Notes under the pieces: generated by a model | Seen by the model: only the letters and a program-made list of their open reading frames with translations | Told to the model about the DNA's origin: nothing | Database searches by the model: none | NCBI GenBank assembly: GCA_035315065.1 | Contig: DATFYM010000225.1 | Location: 1-46,795 of the forward strand | Reading direction: 5' to 3' | DNA: 46,795 bases | DNA from: DATFYM01 sp035315065 | GTDB lineage: Bacteria > Acidobacteriota > Terriglobia > UBA7540 | Shown: in pieces, positions 1 to 7,708 of the stretch | Layout: each line of letters starts with the position of its first letter | Position numbering within the stretch: the first letter of the stretch is position 1 | Made by a program: the position numbers and the translations under genes

Positions 1-2
1 AA

Positions 3-464
3 CAGGTGCAGAACTGGACGGCAGCCGCCGGATTGAAACTGCACCCGGTCAAGACCCGGATTGTGGATGCCACCCCCAAGGGCGGCTTTGATTTTCTCGG
101 CTACCACTTCGAGCGGGGCCTGCGATGGCCCCGACGGAAGAGTGACCGGAAACTTCGAGACACGATCCGGGCCAAGACACCACGCTCGCCGGGGGGGAGC
201 CTGCAAGCGATCATCGTCGATCTGAACCGGACGCTGGTGGGCTGGTATGAGTATTTCAAGCACAGCCACACCACCACGTTTCCGACCCTGGATGGCTGGG
301 TGCGGATGCGACTGCGCTGCATCCTGCGCCGCTGGCGCGGCGGGCGTGGACGCGGGCGCGGATCGGACCATCAACGCTGGCCCAACGCTTACTTTACGGA
401 GCGCGGGTTGTTCTCTTTGGCTACGGCCCATATGCGTACCGTCGGTCAGTCCTCTTCGAGGTAA
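3..464 (+). CDS. ltrA: Group II intron reverse transcriptase/maturase, C-terminal part (5' truncated by window edge)
   Basis: The open frame runs in from the left edge, so only about the last 153 residues are present. The visible piece begins at the end of the reverse transcriptase fold; the FLGYHF motif is the typical RT block 7 signature of intron-encoded proteins. It is followed by a basic stretch and the group II maturase (domain X) region with GWYEYFKHS, then an Arg/Gly-rich segment and a C-terminal tail with WPNAYFTERGL. Proteins of this family bind their own intron RNA, help it fold and splice, and drive retrohoming by target-primed reverse transcription. The stop lies 14 bases before intron domain V, as expected for an ORF in domain IV. 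No HNH endonuclease motif is visible after domain X. Identification is firm; whether the complete element is active cannot be judged here. Confidence 0.9.
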   Translation, partial: QVQNWTAAAGLKLHPVKTRIVDATPKGGFDFLGYHFERGLRWPRRKSDRKLRDTIRAKTPRSPGGSLQAIIVDLNRTLVGWYEYFKHSHTTTFPTLDGWVRMRLRCILRRWRGGRGRGRGSDHQRWPNAYFTERGLFSLATAHMRTVGQSSSR

Positions 465-478
465 GACCACTGACTGGA

Positions 479-553
479 GAGCCGGATGCGGGAGATCCGC
501 CAGTCCGGTTCGGAGGGAGGGGGAGTGGCTCATCCCACTCTCCCTACCCCTAT
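479..553 (+). ncRNA. Group II intron domains V and VI, 3' end of intron
   Basis: Just after the maturase stop, 479-511 matches the catalytic domain V pattern: it opens with GAGCCGGATGC, has a GGGA-type apical part and closes with AGTCCGGTTC, which pairs back to the first strand. Domain VI follows at about 512-553 as a GC-rich hairpin. An unpaired A in CCCTACCCC (546) lies about 7 bases from the probable 3' splice site, which is where a branch-point adenosine belongs. The intron probably ends near 553 with CTAT. The exact splice site is inferred from family convention. Confidence 0.8.
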
Positions 554-735
554 CATCCAGTGGCCCGCTTCTCACTTTTATGCCGCACACCCGATGCTGT
601 TGGACAATTCCAATCCCCGATTGACAATCCTTTTGGAATCCATTTAACATTAACAAGGATGTTCAGATACGGGCTCTTAGTGGCCGGTTTCCCGGTTGCT
701 ACCTGGATTTCGACGATGACGGCGTCCGGATGGGC

Positions 736-759
736 GGGTACGGCTAGCCGTACCCTTTT
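736..759 (+). terminator. Perfect 20-base palindrome followed by TTTT
   Basis: 736-755 is self-complementary (GGGTACGG, CTAG, CCGTACCC) and is directly followed by four T residues, so it could act as an intrinsic terminator on the plus strand. A related hairpin, GGGCAC...GTGCCC, lies at 787-806. The pairing suggests a REP-like family rather than one terminator. No gene upstream obviously needs it other than the intron. Confidence 0.45.
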
Positions 760-1216
760 CCTGTGTCGCGCGTGACCGAACCAAGAGGGCACAGCAAGCC
801 GTGCCCCTACTTCCGTGACGACATCCGCTGGCCTTCGGCAAGGATTAGGCGTTACATGACATCGGGACTGCGGGAGCCCGTCTGAATCCGGAGGGCCAGG
901 AGGGGCGGCGGTGGGGGAGCGCCGCTGCAGCCGAGGGAAGGCAGGAGGTAAGCAAAGGGCCAGTTCCGGATGAGGGCTGGGAGATTCTATGCCAAGTAAG
1001 AACCCATTTCGGAAGGTCGCCAGCCGGAGTGCCATCCCAATTTGCAGGAGCGCGTCAGGGCAGAAAGCAAGCAGGCGGCCAGCGAGCTGATGCGAGAAGC
1101 GGAGAGAGTTGGTGCCGGCCATGTGGAGCTGGGTGGAGAAGCACGAGAGAATCGGAAGGAAACAGAGATCTTCCATAGATTCAGCAGATTATCATGTGGC
1201 GGCCCTCCCAATCTCT

Positions 1217-1243
1217 CGATTGCCGATTGCCGATTGGCGATAG
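1217..1243 (+). repeat. Period-7 repeat, unit CGATTGC
   Basis: Three and a half imperfect copies of a 7-base unit in tandem. It belongs to the heptad-phased intergenic repeat class seen throughout the window. No inverted partner is clear at this site. Confidence 0.7.
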
Positions 1244-1518
1244 AAACGGGAGGACGGTCGCGAGCGTGACCTTGGGCTCCCAGATACGGCAGCGGCAGCA
1301 GAGGGAAGGCCGACAAGGAGATGAATAGTGACGATAGTGGGGCTTCCATATGAACGCTGCCTTCAGTCGGCGTCGGGACGGCAGTTACAGTAAGCAGAAA
1401 TGATCATTGATTTTAGGTTTCAGGACCGAACCCATTAAGCCACTATATTGCTGAAAACAGGTGGCTTAAATTACGTAAAGCCACCAAGTGATTGAAAGAT
1501 ATAAGACAAGATTGAAAG

Positions 1519-1527
1519 ATATAAGAT
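1519..1527. repeat. Left target-site duplication of the IS element
   Basis: ATATAAGAT lies immediately outside the left inverted repeat and is repeated exactly at 2861-2869, outside the right end. A perfect 9-bp duplication points to an intact and fairly recent transposition. Confidence 0.85.
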
Positions 1528-2860
1528 CAGTACTGTCCAATTACAAGGGGAACAGATTCAACTGGATACAGGAGTTGTCCCCCGGTGTTTGATCGTTGAA
1601 GTTGATAGACCCCTGTAAAATCGGGGTTTTTTCTAAGAGCGTGACGTCGAGAATTTGGAGAATTTCGTACAAGCTGAGATCGAGCCGGAGTTGCTTCTTG
1701 ACGATGGCCACCAGCACATAAACCGAGATCGCGATCCAGACCTGAGTCTTGACCGCATTCTCCGAGACACCGTAAAAGCCTTTGATGCGCAGATGTTGTT
1801 TGATCCAGCGGAAGAAGAGTTCGACTTGCCAGCGGGCGCGGTACAATTGGGCAATGGTCAGCGCCGGGAGGAGAAAATTGTTGGTGAGAAAAGTGAGCCG
1901 TCGGTTTTTCTCCGTATCGAAGTAGCCGACACGGCGCAAGGCCTCGGGATAACGCTGGGAGGTACGGGGTCCGGTGAGCAGAATGGTTTGGTCGGACCTC
2001 AGCCCCGTGGATCGATCGACCTGCCGCGACGCGCGACGAGAGAATCGGGTATTCAAAGTTTGGTGCGAGTGATGAAGAAGGAGTAGGCTTGAGTGAACAA
2101 ATGGAGACGGGCGAAGTCCAGGTAGGCGCGATCGACCAAGTAGATGGAACCCGCTTCCAGAGGCAGTCGGTCGAGAAGGTTCACATCGTGAACATCGCCC
2201 GAGGTCACATAAACATTGGTCGGGATGTTGCCGCGCACATCGATCAAGGTGTGCAGTTTGACGGCACTTTTGCGGCGGCGGAATTGCGCCCAGGGAAACA
2301 GAGCCAAGCACAAGTCGATGGTGGTGGAGTCGAAGGCGTAGACGGTTTGGGCCAATTCCACTCCCAGGGGTTCGTGGCGATAGAGATCGCGGGCCGTGGC
2401 AATGAGGGTGTGCGCGAAATCGGCATAAATCCGCCAGTCCCGGTTTTCGTTGGCGTAGGCTAGGGTGGAACGGGACACGGAACCGCGAAAGCCCAGGTGA
2501 TAGAGCTTGGACTGCTGAGCCCGAAGGCAGGTTTCGATAGCGCGGAGGCTTTCGCGGTGAGTGAGCTGGGCGTAAGCCAGGCACAGGAACTGATCCCAGC
2601 AGGAAAAATCTTTGACGTAGCGATGGCCCTGGTAGCGATCGACACACCGCTGAAAGTGATGGGGCGGGATGAAGTCCAGGAACTGAGAGAAGACGGTTTG
2701 CCCGATATTCATCTACTGCCTCCGGAAAAGACTCGAACGCAGTAGCATGATGCCAAAAGAGGGGCAACAAATTGAAATCGAAACAAATCATCCTGAGCTC
2801 TTATTCTCGCTCTATCAAGTAGTTAGAACGAAATGGCTGAACTTTCTTTGGACGGCCCTG
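1528..2860 (-). mobile_element. Complete IS4-type insertion sequence, about 1333 bp
   Basis: The element is bounded by imperfect terminal inverted repeats. The left end reads CAGTACTGTCCAA and the right end, on the other strand, CAGGGCCGTCCAA, with 10 of 13 positions matching. A 9-bp direct repeat, ATATAAGAT, flanks both ends. It holds a single transposase reading region on the minus strand whose stop lies 13 bases from the left tip. The size, ends and duplication length fit IS4-family elements carrying the DUF4372 type of transposase. The target itself was already a direct repeat (1490-1527). Confidence 0.85.
1541..2712 (-). pseudogene. IS4-family transposase, interrupted by a frameshift
   Basis: The N-terminal 219 residues (2712 down to 2053) start MNIGQTVFSQF and resemble the DUF4372 N-terminal domain followed by the DDE core: YAFDSTTIDLCL supplies the first catalytic Asp and YLVDRAYLDF the second. 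That frame stops at TGA after FFITRTKL. The protein continues in the -1 frame from about 2060 with NTRFSRRAS and carries the remaining core, including LYRARWQVELFFRWIKQHL with the catalytic Glu (Y-(2)R-(3)E-(6)K type signature of IS4), down to 1541. No classic slippery heptamer is evident at the junction, so a mutation or an assembly error is more likely than programmed frameshifting, although the latter is not excluded. With the intact ends and target duplication, the loss of frame would be recent. Confidence 0.8.
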
Positions 2861-2869
2861 ATATAAGAT
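2861..2869. repeat. Right target-site duplication of the IS element
   Basis: Exact copy of the 9 bases at 1519-1527, directly outside the right inverted repeat. Confidence 0.85.
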
Positions 2870-3172
2870 ATGATTGCTACCAGTTATCACGAACGGAGGT
2901 GACACCCGAGGTTGACCTGAGGGCCGGAGGGCTGATTGACTTCAGACTGGAAGAACTGAAAGCTGAGAAGACGTAAAAGGTTAAGAAGTTTCTGGCATGG
3001 GCGCGAACAGGCGTCACGAAGAGGATTTGACGGAACAAAGCGAGGGAGTTGTTGAAAACAAAGGGTCGGCCTCAAAAACAAAGCGGAAACAGGCTAAGAA
3101 TCGAGCCTTTTTTTGCTGAGAGCTGAAGGCTGATGGCCAAACAGTGAATACTGAATACTGAGGACCACCGGA
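2870..3172. other. Intergenic region upstream of the iron operon
   Basis: No gene is supported. The last 60 bases (about 3115-3162) are period-7 repeats, first GCTGAGA/GCTGAAG/GCTGATG and then TGAATAC twice. A T-rich run at 3109-3114 precedes them. A GAGG about 10-15 bases before the next gene's ATG could act as a weak ribosome binding site. I see no clear Fur-type box. Confidence 0.5.
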
Positions 3173-4453
3173 ATGTTTCAGTCGTTAGTGATAACGCTGC
3201 GCGAGGGGGTTGAGGCGGCGCTCATTATGGGCATCGTGCTCGGCTACCTGCGCAAGGTCGGGCGGCGGGCCTGGAACCGGATCGTGTATTGGGCTCTCAC
3301 CGCCGCCGTTGTCGGTAGCCTGGTGGTGGCGGCGATCCTCCACCGGCTGCAAATGCGCGAATTCAGCGACGCCTCCGAAGGCTGGCTGATGCTGGTGGGC
3401 GCCGCGTTCGTGGCCTCCATGGTGGTATGGATGTGGCGGACCGGCCAGCATCTGAAGCAGGAAATCGAGACCAAGGTGTCGGGCTATTCCGCGTCGCCTT
3501 CGCGCTTTGGCGCGCTGGGTCTCTTCCTTTTTGTCTTCCTCATGGTGTTCCGGGAAGGCGCGGAGACGGTGTTGTTTCTGGCCGCTGTCTCGCTGCGCAC
3601 CAACGACCTGCTCAACTTCATCGGCGGCGTCATCGGTCTCAGTCTCGCGATCGGGTTGGGCGTGGCGTTTTTCAAGGGCAGCCTGAAGGTGAACCTGCGG
3701 AAGTTTTTCAGCGTCACCACGCTGGTGCTGCTGGTGGTGGCGCTACAGCTTGCCGTGGCCGGCGTGCACGAACTCTCCGAAGCGCGGGTGCTGCCCTCGG
3801 GGCCGCGAGAGATGGCGATTGTGGGGCCCATTGTCAACAACGAGGCCTTCTTTTTCGTGGTGATTGTGGCGCTGTGCCTTTTCCTGATCGTTGCCCAGCG
3901 GTTCCAGGCGAGCGGCGCCCCCAAGGAGCAAGAGCAGGCACTCGCGGCATTGTCGGGGCCCGAGCGCCGCAAGGCGATGGCCGAGATCAACCGCCAGCGC
4001 TTCTGGAAGACCGCGGCCATGGCGGTGGGACTACTGATCATCGTGCTGATCAGCGGCGAGTTTATTTACTCCGAAGTGGCGCAGGCCGTGTCGCCGCCGG
4101 AGCGTTTGACCATCGCGAACGGCGAGGTGCGCATTCCCGTCTCCACGCTGGGAACCATGAAACTGAATCGCTACGTCATTCACGCCGGGGGTGCCGACGT
4201 GCGCGTGCTGGCCATCCTCGACGAGTCGGACACGGTGCGCGTGGGGCTGGACGCCTGCCTGATTTGCGGCACCAAGGGCTACTACCAGGACGGATCGAAC
4301 GTGATCTGCCGCAATTGTGCGGCGGCCATGAATATTCCCACTATCGGGATGCCGGGCGGGTGCAATCCCATCCACATCGACTACCGGGTGGATAACGGGA
4401 CCCTGATCATTTCGGAAAAGGCGCTGGAGGGAGCGGCGGCGGTCTTTCATTGA
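3173..4453 (+). CDS. FTR1-family iron permease fused to a DUF2318-like domain
   Basis: A 426-residue membrane protein. The first about 300 residues are an FTR1/EfeU-type high-affinity iron permease with about seven hydrophobic segments and two hallmark REXXE iron-binding motifs, REGVE at residues 10-14 and REGAE at 127-131. After the last membrane segment (about 283-300) comes a soluble, probably periplasmic domain of about 125 residues with CLIC (362-365), CRNC (379-382) and GGCNP (397), the layout of DUF2318 proteins. In Campylobacter-type FTR1/P19 loci these two parts are separate genes; here they are one polypeptide. Two FtsX-like permeases and an ABC ATPase follow on the same strand, which supports a role in ferrous/ferric iron uptake across the inner membrane. 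A separate P19 gene is not seen nearby. The Cys domain may bind a metal or handle electrons; that is inference. Confidence 0.88.
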   Translation: MFQSLVITLREGVEAALIMGIVLGYLRKVGRRAWNRIVYWALTAAVVGSLVVAAILHRLQMREFSDASEGWLMLVGAAFVASMVVWMWRTGQHLKQEIETKVSGYSASPSRFGALGLFLFVFLMVFREGAETVLFLAAVSLRTNDLLNFIGGVIGLSLAIGLGVAFFKGSLKVNLRKFFSVTTLVLLVVALQLAVAGVHELSEARVLPSGPREMAIVGPIVNNEAFFFVVIVALCLFLIVAQRFQASGAPKEQEQALAALSGPERRKAMAEINRQRFWKTAAMAVGLLIIVLISGEFIYSEVAQAVSPPERLTIANGEVRIPVSTLGTMKLNRYVIHAGGADVRVLAILDESDTVRVGLDACLICGTKGYYQDGSNVICRNCAAAMNIPTIGMPGGCNPIHIDYRVDNGTLIISEKALEGAAAVFH

Positions 4454-4454
4454 A

Positions 4455-4666
4455 ATTTTGGATTTTGGATTTTGGATTTTGGATTGAAGAAAAGACAGTC
4501 GGGAGAGATTTTGGATTTTGCCTTTTTGGGTTTTCTCTTTTGGATTGAAGAGAAGAGCAGGGGAGGTTTTGGATTTTGGGTGTTTGGGTTTTCACTTTTG
4601 GATTGAAACCCAAAAGCCGACAAAATCGGGTCTTGGTCTTCAATCCAAAATCCAAAATCCAAAATT
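4455..4666. repeat. Heptad-repeat palindromic element, unit GGATTTT
   Basis: The element fills the whole gap between the iron permease and the next gene. The left arm (4455-4489) has four GGATTTT units ending in GATTGAAG. The right arm (4638-4666) is its inverse, CTTCAATCC followed by AAAATCC units. The spacer contains further copies of the same motif. The right arm stops four bases before the next ATG, leaving no Shine-Dalgarno sequence. A closely related element sits before dnaX (42712-42860). Confidence 0.85.
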
Positions 4667-4669
4667 CCT

Positions 4670-6043
4670 ATGCTAGTCAGAATCATTCGCGAGTCTCTGG
4701 TGCGGCGCCGGCGGCGCAAGCTGCTGAGCTTCGCCGCGGTCGCGCTGGGGATTGCCGCGGCGACGACGGTAGCCACCATAGCCATCGACGTAGGCGATAA
4801 GGTGAGCCGCGAGTTGCGGTCGTTCGGCGCCAACATCTCCATCACCCCGGCGGCGGACGGCCTGCCCGTTGCGGTGGGTGGTGTCGATTACCGGCCCGCC
4901 GGCGAGGGTGCGTTCCTGGCCGAGGGTGACCTGGTAAAGCTTAAGCGAATCTTCTGGCGCCACAACATCGTGGCCTTTGCGCCGTTCGTCTATGCGCCGG
5001 CATCCATCTCCGGGCGCTCGACGGTGCTGATTGGGACATGGTTTGATGAGCAGATCCGGGTGGAAAAGTCCGACGTGTTCCACACCGGCCTGAAGGAGCT
5101 TCATCCCGCCTGGAAGGTGGAGGGCGGCTGGCCAGACGATGGCGACGCCGGCGCCGACGTGCTGGGCTGCCTGGTCGGCAGACGTTTGGCGCGAACGCTG
5201 GGCGCGAAGCCGGGACAGGTGGTCGCCGTACAAATCGACCTTCCGACGGCCAGAGGCAGCAGCGCCGCGGCTGGAATCACGGCGGGCAATGGCAGTGGGC
5301 TAGCAATCAGGGCCGTGTGCTCCACTTGCCCGGCGGCAGCCGTCGCCCAGTTTACGATTCGCGGCATCCTGGAATCGGGGGGACCGGAAGAGGACCAGGT
5401 GTTCGCCCCGCTTGCAGCCGTACAAAGACTGGCGGGACTCGAAGGCAAGGTCCGGCGGGTGGAAGTGAGCGCGCTCACCAAGCCCGAGGACGCCTTCGCG
5501 CGGGCCGACGTCACTAAGCTCAACGGGGAGGAGTTCGACCGCTGGTATTGTACCCCCTACGCCTCCTCCATCGCTTATCAGATTCGGCAGGTGATCCCCG
5601 GGGCCGAGGCTAAGCCCGTTTATCAAGTGGCCGATACGGAGGGCAAGATCATGGACCGGGTGGGCATCCTGATGTGGGCCCTGGTGGTGGCGGCGTTGGC
5701 CACAGCGGCCCTGGCAGTGGCCTCGATGATGCTGGCCAATGTCCTCGAGCGCCGCGCCGAGATCGGACTGTTCAAGTCGCTCGGGGCCACGGACGCGCGC
5801 GTGGTGACGCTGTTTATGCTGGAGGCGTTGGTGATTGGCCTCGCCGGTGGCGTCGCGGGTTACCTCGGCGGGACGGTGCTGGCGCGTAGCCTCGCCGCGA
5901 CCGTGTTCGGGGCGCCCTCCGGGGTCCACTGGGTGATCCTGCCGGCGGCGCTGGCGGTAGCGCTTTTGGTGGCGCTCGCCGGCAGCGCGCTACCGCTGGC
6001 CCGGGTGCTGAAGTTTTCGCCGGCGGTAGTCCTACGAGATTGA
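4670..6043 (+). CDS. FtsX/MacB-like ABC permease of the iron system (first)
   Basis: 457 residues with the MacB/FtsX layout: a basic N-terminus, one membrane segment at about 18-40, a large extracytoplasmic domain (about 45-325) and three C-terminal membrane segments (about 332-357, 380-408, 421-445). The stretch RRAEIGLFKSLGA after the second membrane segment is the typical FtsX-domain coupling region. The periplasmic part carries a CSTC pair (217-220) and a WYCTPYASSIAYQI block (292-305), which I recognise from the permeases of FTR1/P19-associated loci. It lies between the iron permease and a second permease on the same strand, so the two probably form a heterodimer with the ATPase encoded at 7709. 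The start directly abuts a repeat arm, and no ribosome binding site is visible. Confidence 0.85.
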   Translation: MLVRIIRESLVRRRRRKLLSFAAVALGIAAATTVATIAIDVGDKVSRELRSFGANISITPAADGLPVAVGGVDYRPAGEGAFLAEGDLVKLKRIFWRHNIVAFAPFVYAPASISGRSTVLIGTWFDEQIRVEKSDVFHTGLKELHPAWKVEGGWPDDGDAGADVLGCLVGRRLARTLGAKPGQVVAVQIDLPTARGSSAAAGITAGNGSGLAIRAVCSTCPAAAVAQFTIRGILESGGPEEDQVFAPLAAVQRLAGLEGKVRRVEVSALTKPEDAFARADVTKLNGEEFDRWYCTPYASSIAYQIRQVIPGAEAKPVYQVADTEGKIMDRVGILMWALVVAALATAALAVASMMLANVLERRAEIGLFKSLGATDARVVTLFMLEALVIGLAGGVAGYLGGTVLARSLAATVFGAPSGVHWVILPAALAVALLVALAGSALPLARVLKFSPAVVLRD

Positions 6044-6044
6044 A

Positions 6045-6160
6045 TCAATGGTTCATTGTTTCACTGAACCATTGCGTTCATTGACTTGAATTTGGGGGCC
6101 AACGGCAGGGCGAAAAGCCGGCAATGGAGCAATGATTCAATGAAGCAATGGATCAATTCC
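6045..6160. repeat. Heptad-like inverted element, unit near CAATGGT/TTCATTG
   Basis: The gap between the two permeases holds degenerate 7-base units around ATGGTTC/ATTGTTT on the left (6045-6090) and an inverted set around CAATGGA/GCAATGA on the right (6121-6160). Pairing of the two arms is imperfect but clear by eye. Confidence 0.6.
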
Positions 6161-6215
6161 CGTGACGTAGATCACAGACCCGCATAATGGCCGGTGAGTA
6201 TTATCAAGATGTTGG

Positions 6216-7496
6216 ATGGGCCAAGAAACTGAAGTTACAACTCGGCACTCGCTCTTTTGGCGTCTGTGGTTTCGCGCCCTTACCGTGAAGCGCCCGCAGG
6301 CCGCTTTGGCGGCGGGCTCGCTGCTGGCAGGCGCGGCCGTGATGTCGATGCTCCTCAACCTCTACGCCGACGTACGCCGCAAAATGACCCAGGAGTTTCG
6401 GGCTTACGGGGCCAACGTGGTGCTGGCACCCGCTGCCGGAGCCGGGCTGCCTGGGATGATTGACGAGGGCGGTCTGGTTGGGCTCGACCGGCTACGCCAG
6501 CGGACGCCAGGGCTCGCGGCCGTTCCCGTGCTCTACTTGGTGACCAGGCTGGAGGGCGTCCCTGCCAAGCAAAACCCGATGGATACGCGGCTGCCGGACT
6601 CGGTGAATGTGGTAGCGGTAGGCGCCGATTTCGCCGCTCTGCATCAAATGAATTCGGGATGGCGCCTGGAAGGCAAGGAAGGCAAGAACAATCTTCAGAC
6701 AGAGCGAGACCAGGCAACGTGCGCGATTGGCGTCCATCTGGCCTCAACTTTGCACCTTGGGCCGGGCGATGCGGTGCGGCTCGTGCCGGTTAGTTCGGTT
6801 GCGGGCGAACCGCAATCCGTCGTTGGGAACTCTTCGGGCGGCAATCGGGCCCCGGACCGTGCCCTCCAGTTTCCGATTGCGGCGGTGCTTTCCACCGGCG
6901 CCTCGGAGGACGACCAGGTATTTGTTCCGCTGCCTGCCCTTCAGCGCCTGGCGGGCCTCGATGGAAAACTAAGCCTGGTGGAGCTGAGCGTCCCCGGCGA
7001 AGCGGCCGACGTGGAGCAAGTCGTCCGCGAGCTCTTCAAGTCGCTCCCAGGCATCGAAATACGTCCGATCCGGCAGATCGTCTACTCCGAGGGGAAAGTG
7101 CTGGGCACCATTCGCGCCTTGCTGGTATCCTTGACCGCGCTGATCCTGGGCATCATCGTCCTTTGCGTGATGGCCACTATGACCACGATCGTGCTGGAGC
7201 GCCGCAAGGATATCGGGGTGATGAAGGCGCTGGGAGCGAGTGACGGCTTGGTGATGCGGCTGTTCATGACCGAAGGCGCCAGTCTGGGTTTGATCGGCGG
7301 GCTGGCGGGGTTTCTGCTGGGAGCGGAGTGGGCCCGCCGGTTGGGCCGGCAACTCTTCGGCGTCAGCCTGGAGCTAGCCTGGTGGACGCTTCCCGCGATC
7401 GCCGGCGCGAGTATGCTTCTGGCTCTGGTGGCCACCGCTTTTCCGGTACGGATCGTGCGCAGCGTCCAGCCGGCGGTGGCGCTGAAGGGGGAATAG
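6216..7496 (+). CDS. FtsX/MacB-like ABC permease of the iron system (second)
   Basis: 426 residues, homologous in layout to the preceding permease. It has an N-terminal membrane segment (about 27-48), an extracytoplasmic domain and three C-terminal membrane segments, with LERRKDIGVMKALGASDG as the coupling loop of the FtsX domain. Both proteins share the pattern FRAYGANVVLAPA / LRSFGANISITPA after the first membrane segment and an EDDQVFVPL-type motif in the middle, showing an old duplication. It lacks the WYCTPY block of its neighbour. The start at ATG 6216 gives a typical N-terminus, but a slightly later start would also be possible. Role inferred: partner subunit of the ABC transporter encoded at 4670-8782. 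Confidence 0.85.
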   Translation: MGQETEVTTRHSLFWRLWFRALTVKRPQAALAAGSLLAGAAVMSMLLNLYADVRRKMTQEFRAYGANVVLAPAAGAGLPGMIDEGGLVGLDRLRQRTPGLAAVPVLYLVTRLEGVPAKQNPMDTRLPDSVNVVAVGADFAALHQMNSGWRLEGKEGKNNLQTERDQATCAIGVHLASTLHLGPGDAVRLVPVSSVAGEPQSVVGNSSGGNRAPDRALQFPIAAVLSTGASEDDQVFVPLPALQRLAGLDGKLSLVELSVPGEAADVEQVVRELFKSLPGIEIRPIRQIVYSEGKVLGTIRALLVSLTALILGIIVLCVMATMTTIVLERRKDIGVMKALGASDGLVMRLFMTEGASLGLIGGLAGFLLGAEWARRLGRQLFGVSLELAWWTLPAIAGASMLLALVATAFPVRIVRSVQPAVALKGE

Positions 7497-7700
7497 TGAA
7501 TTGTGAATTGTGAATTGTGAAGGGTAAAGGGTAAAGGGTAAAGGAGCCTCATGACAGAGACACCGAGGCACAGAGAAAAATGGGAACGTCTGGAAGCAAA
7601 CGATATCATCGTTTGACCCTCGTGCTCCTCTCTGTGTCTCCGTGCCTCTGTGTTTAATTCACATCTTCCGAGAACTGAGAGAACTGAGAACTGACTGCTG
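7496..7700. repeat. Compound heptad array plus inverted element
   Basis: Three pieces fill the gap before the ATPase gene. 7496-7544 is GTGAATT in tandem changing to GTAAAGG units, starting on the last base of the upstream stop codon. 7554-7576 and 7628-7653 form an inverted pair of a CACAGAG/GACACCGAG motif around a 50-base spacer. 7672-7700 repeats GAACTGA. The CACAGAG type recurs at 14141-14257. Confidence 0.75.
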
Positions 7701-7708
7701 ATTCGAAG

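Larger units (their letters stand above)
554..1518. other. Gene-poor region between intron and IS element
   Basis: I see no convincing gene here. Open frames on both strands have no recognisable motif and overlap each other. The region holds two GC-rich palindromes (736-755 and 787-806), a period-7 repeat CGATTGC at about 1217-1243, and a 17-base direct repeat with 20-base spacing (starting 1490 and 1510) that forms the IS target. It looks like decayed or accessory DNA next to mobile elements. Confidence 0.6.

Noticed and set aside
553..1176. Long minus-strand open frame downstream of the intron
   Set aside because: No motif, several overlapping frames on both strands, and it crosses palindromes; looks like chance openness of GC-rich DNA.
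3115..3172. Fur-type operator before the iron operon
   Set aside because: The AT-rich motif there is explained by TGAATAC heptads and does not fit a Fur box.
4455..4666. Intrinsic terminator between the iron permease genes
   Set aside because: Arms are long and T/A-repeat based, not a GC stem with a T-tract, and the gene order suggests one operon.
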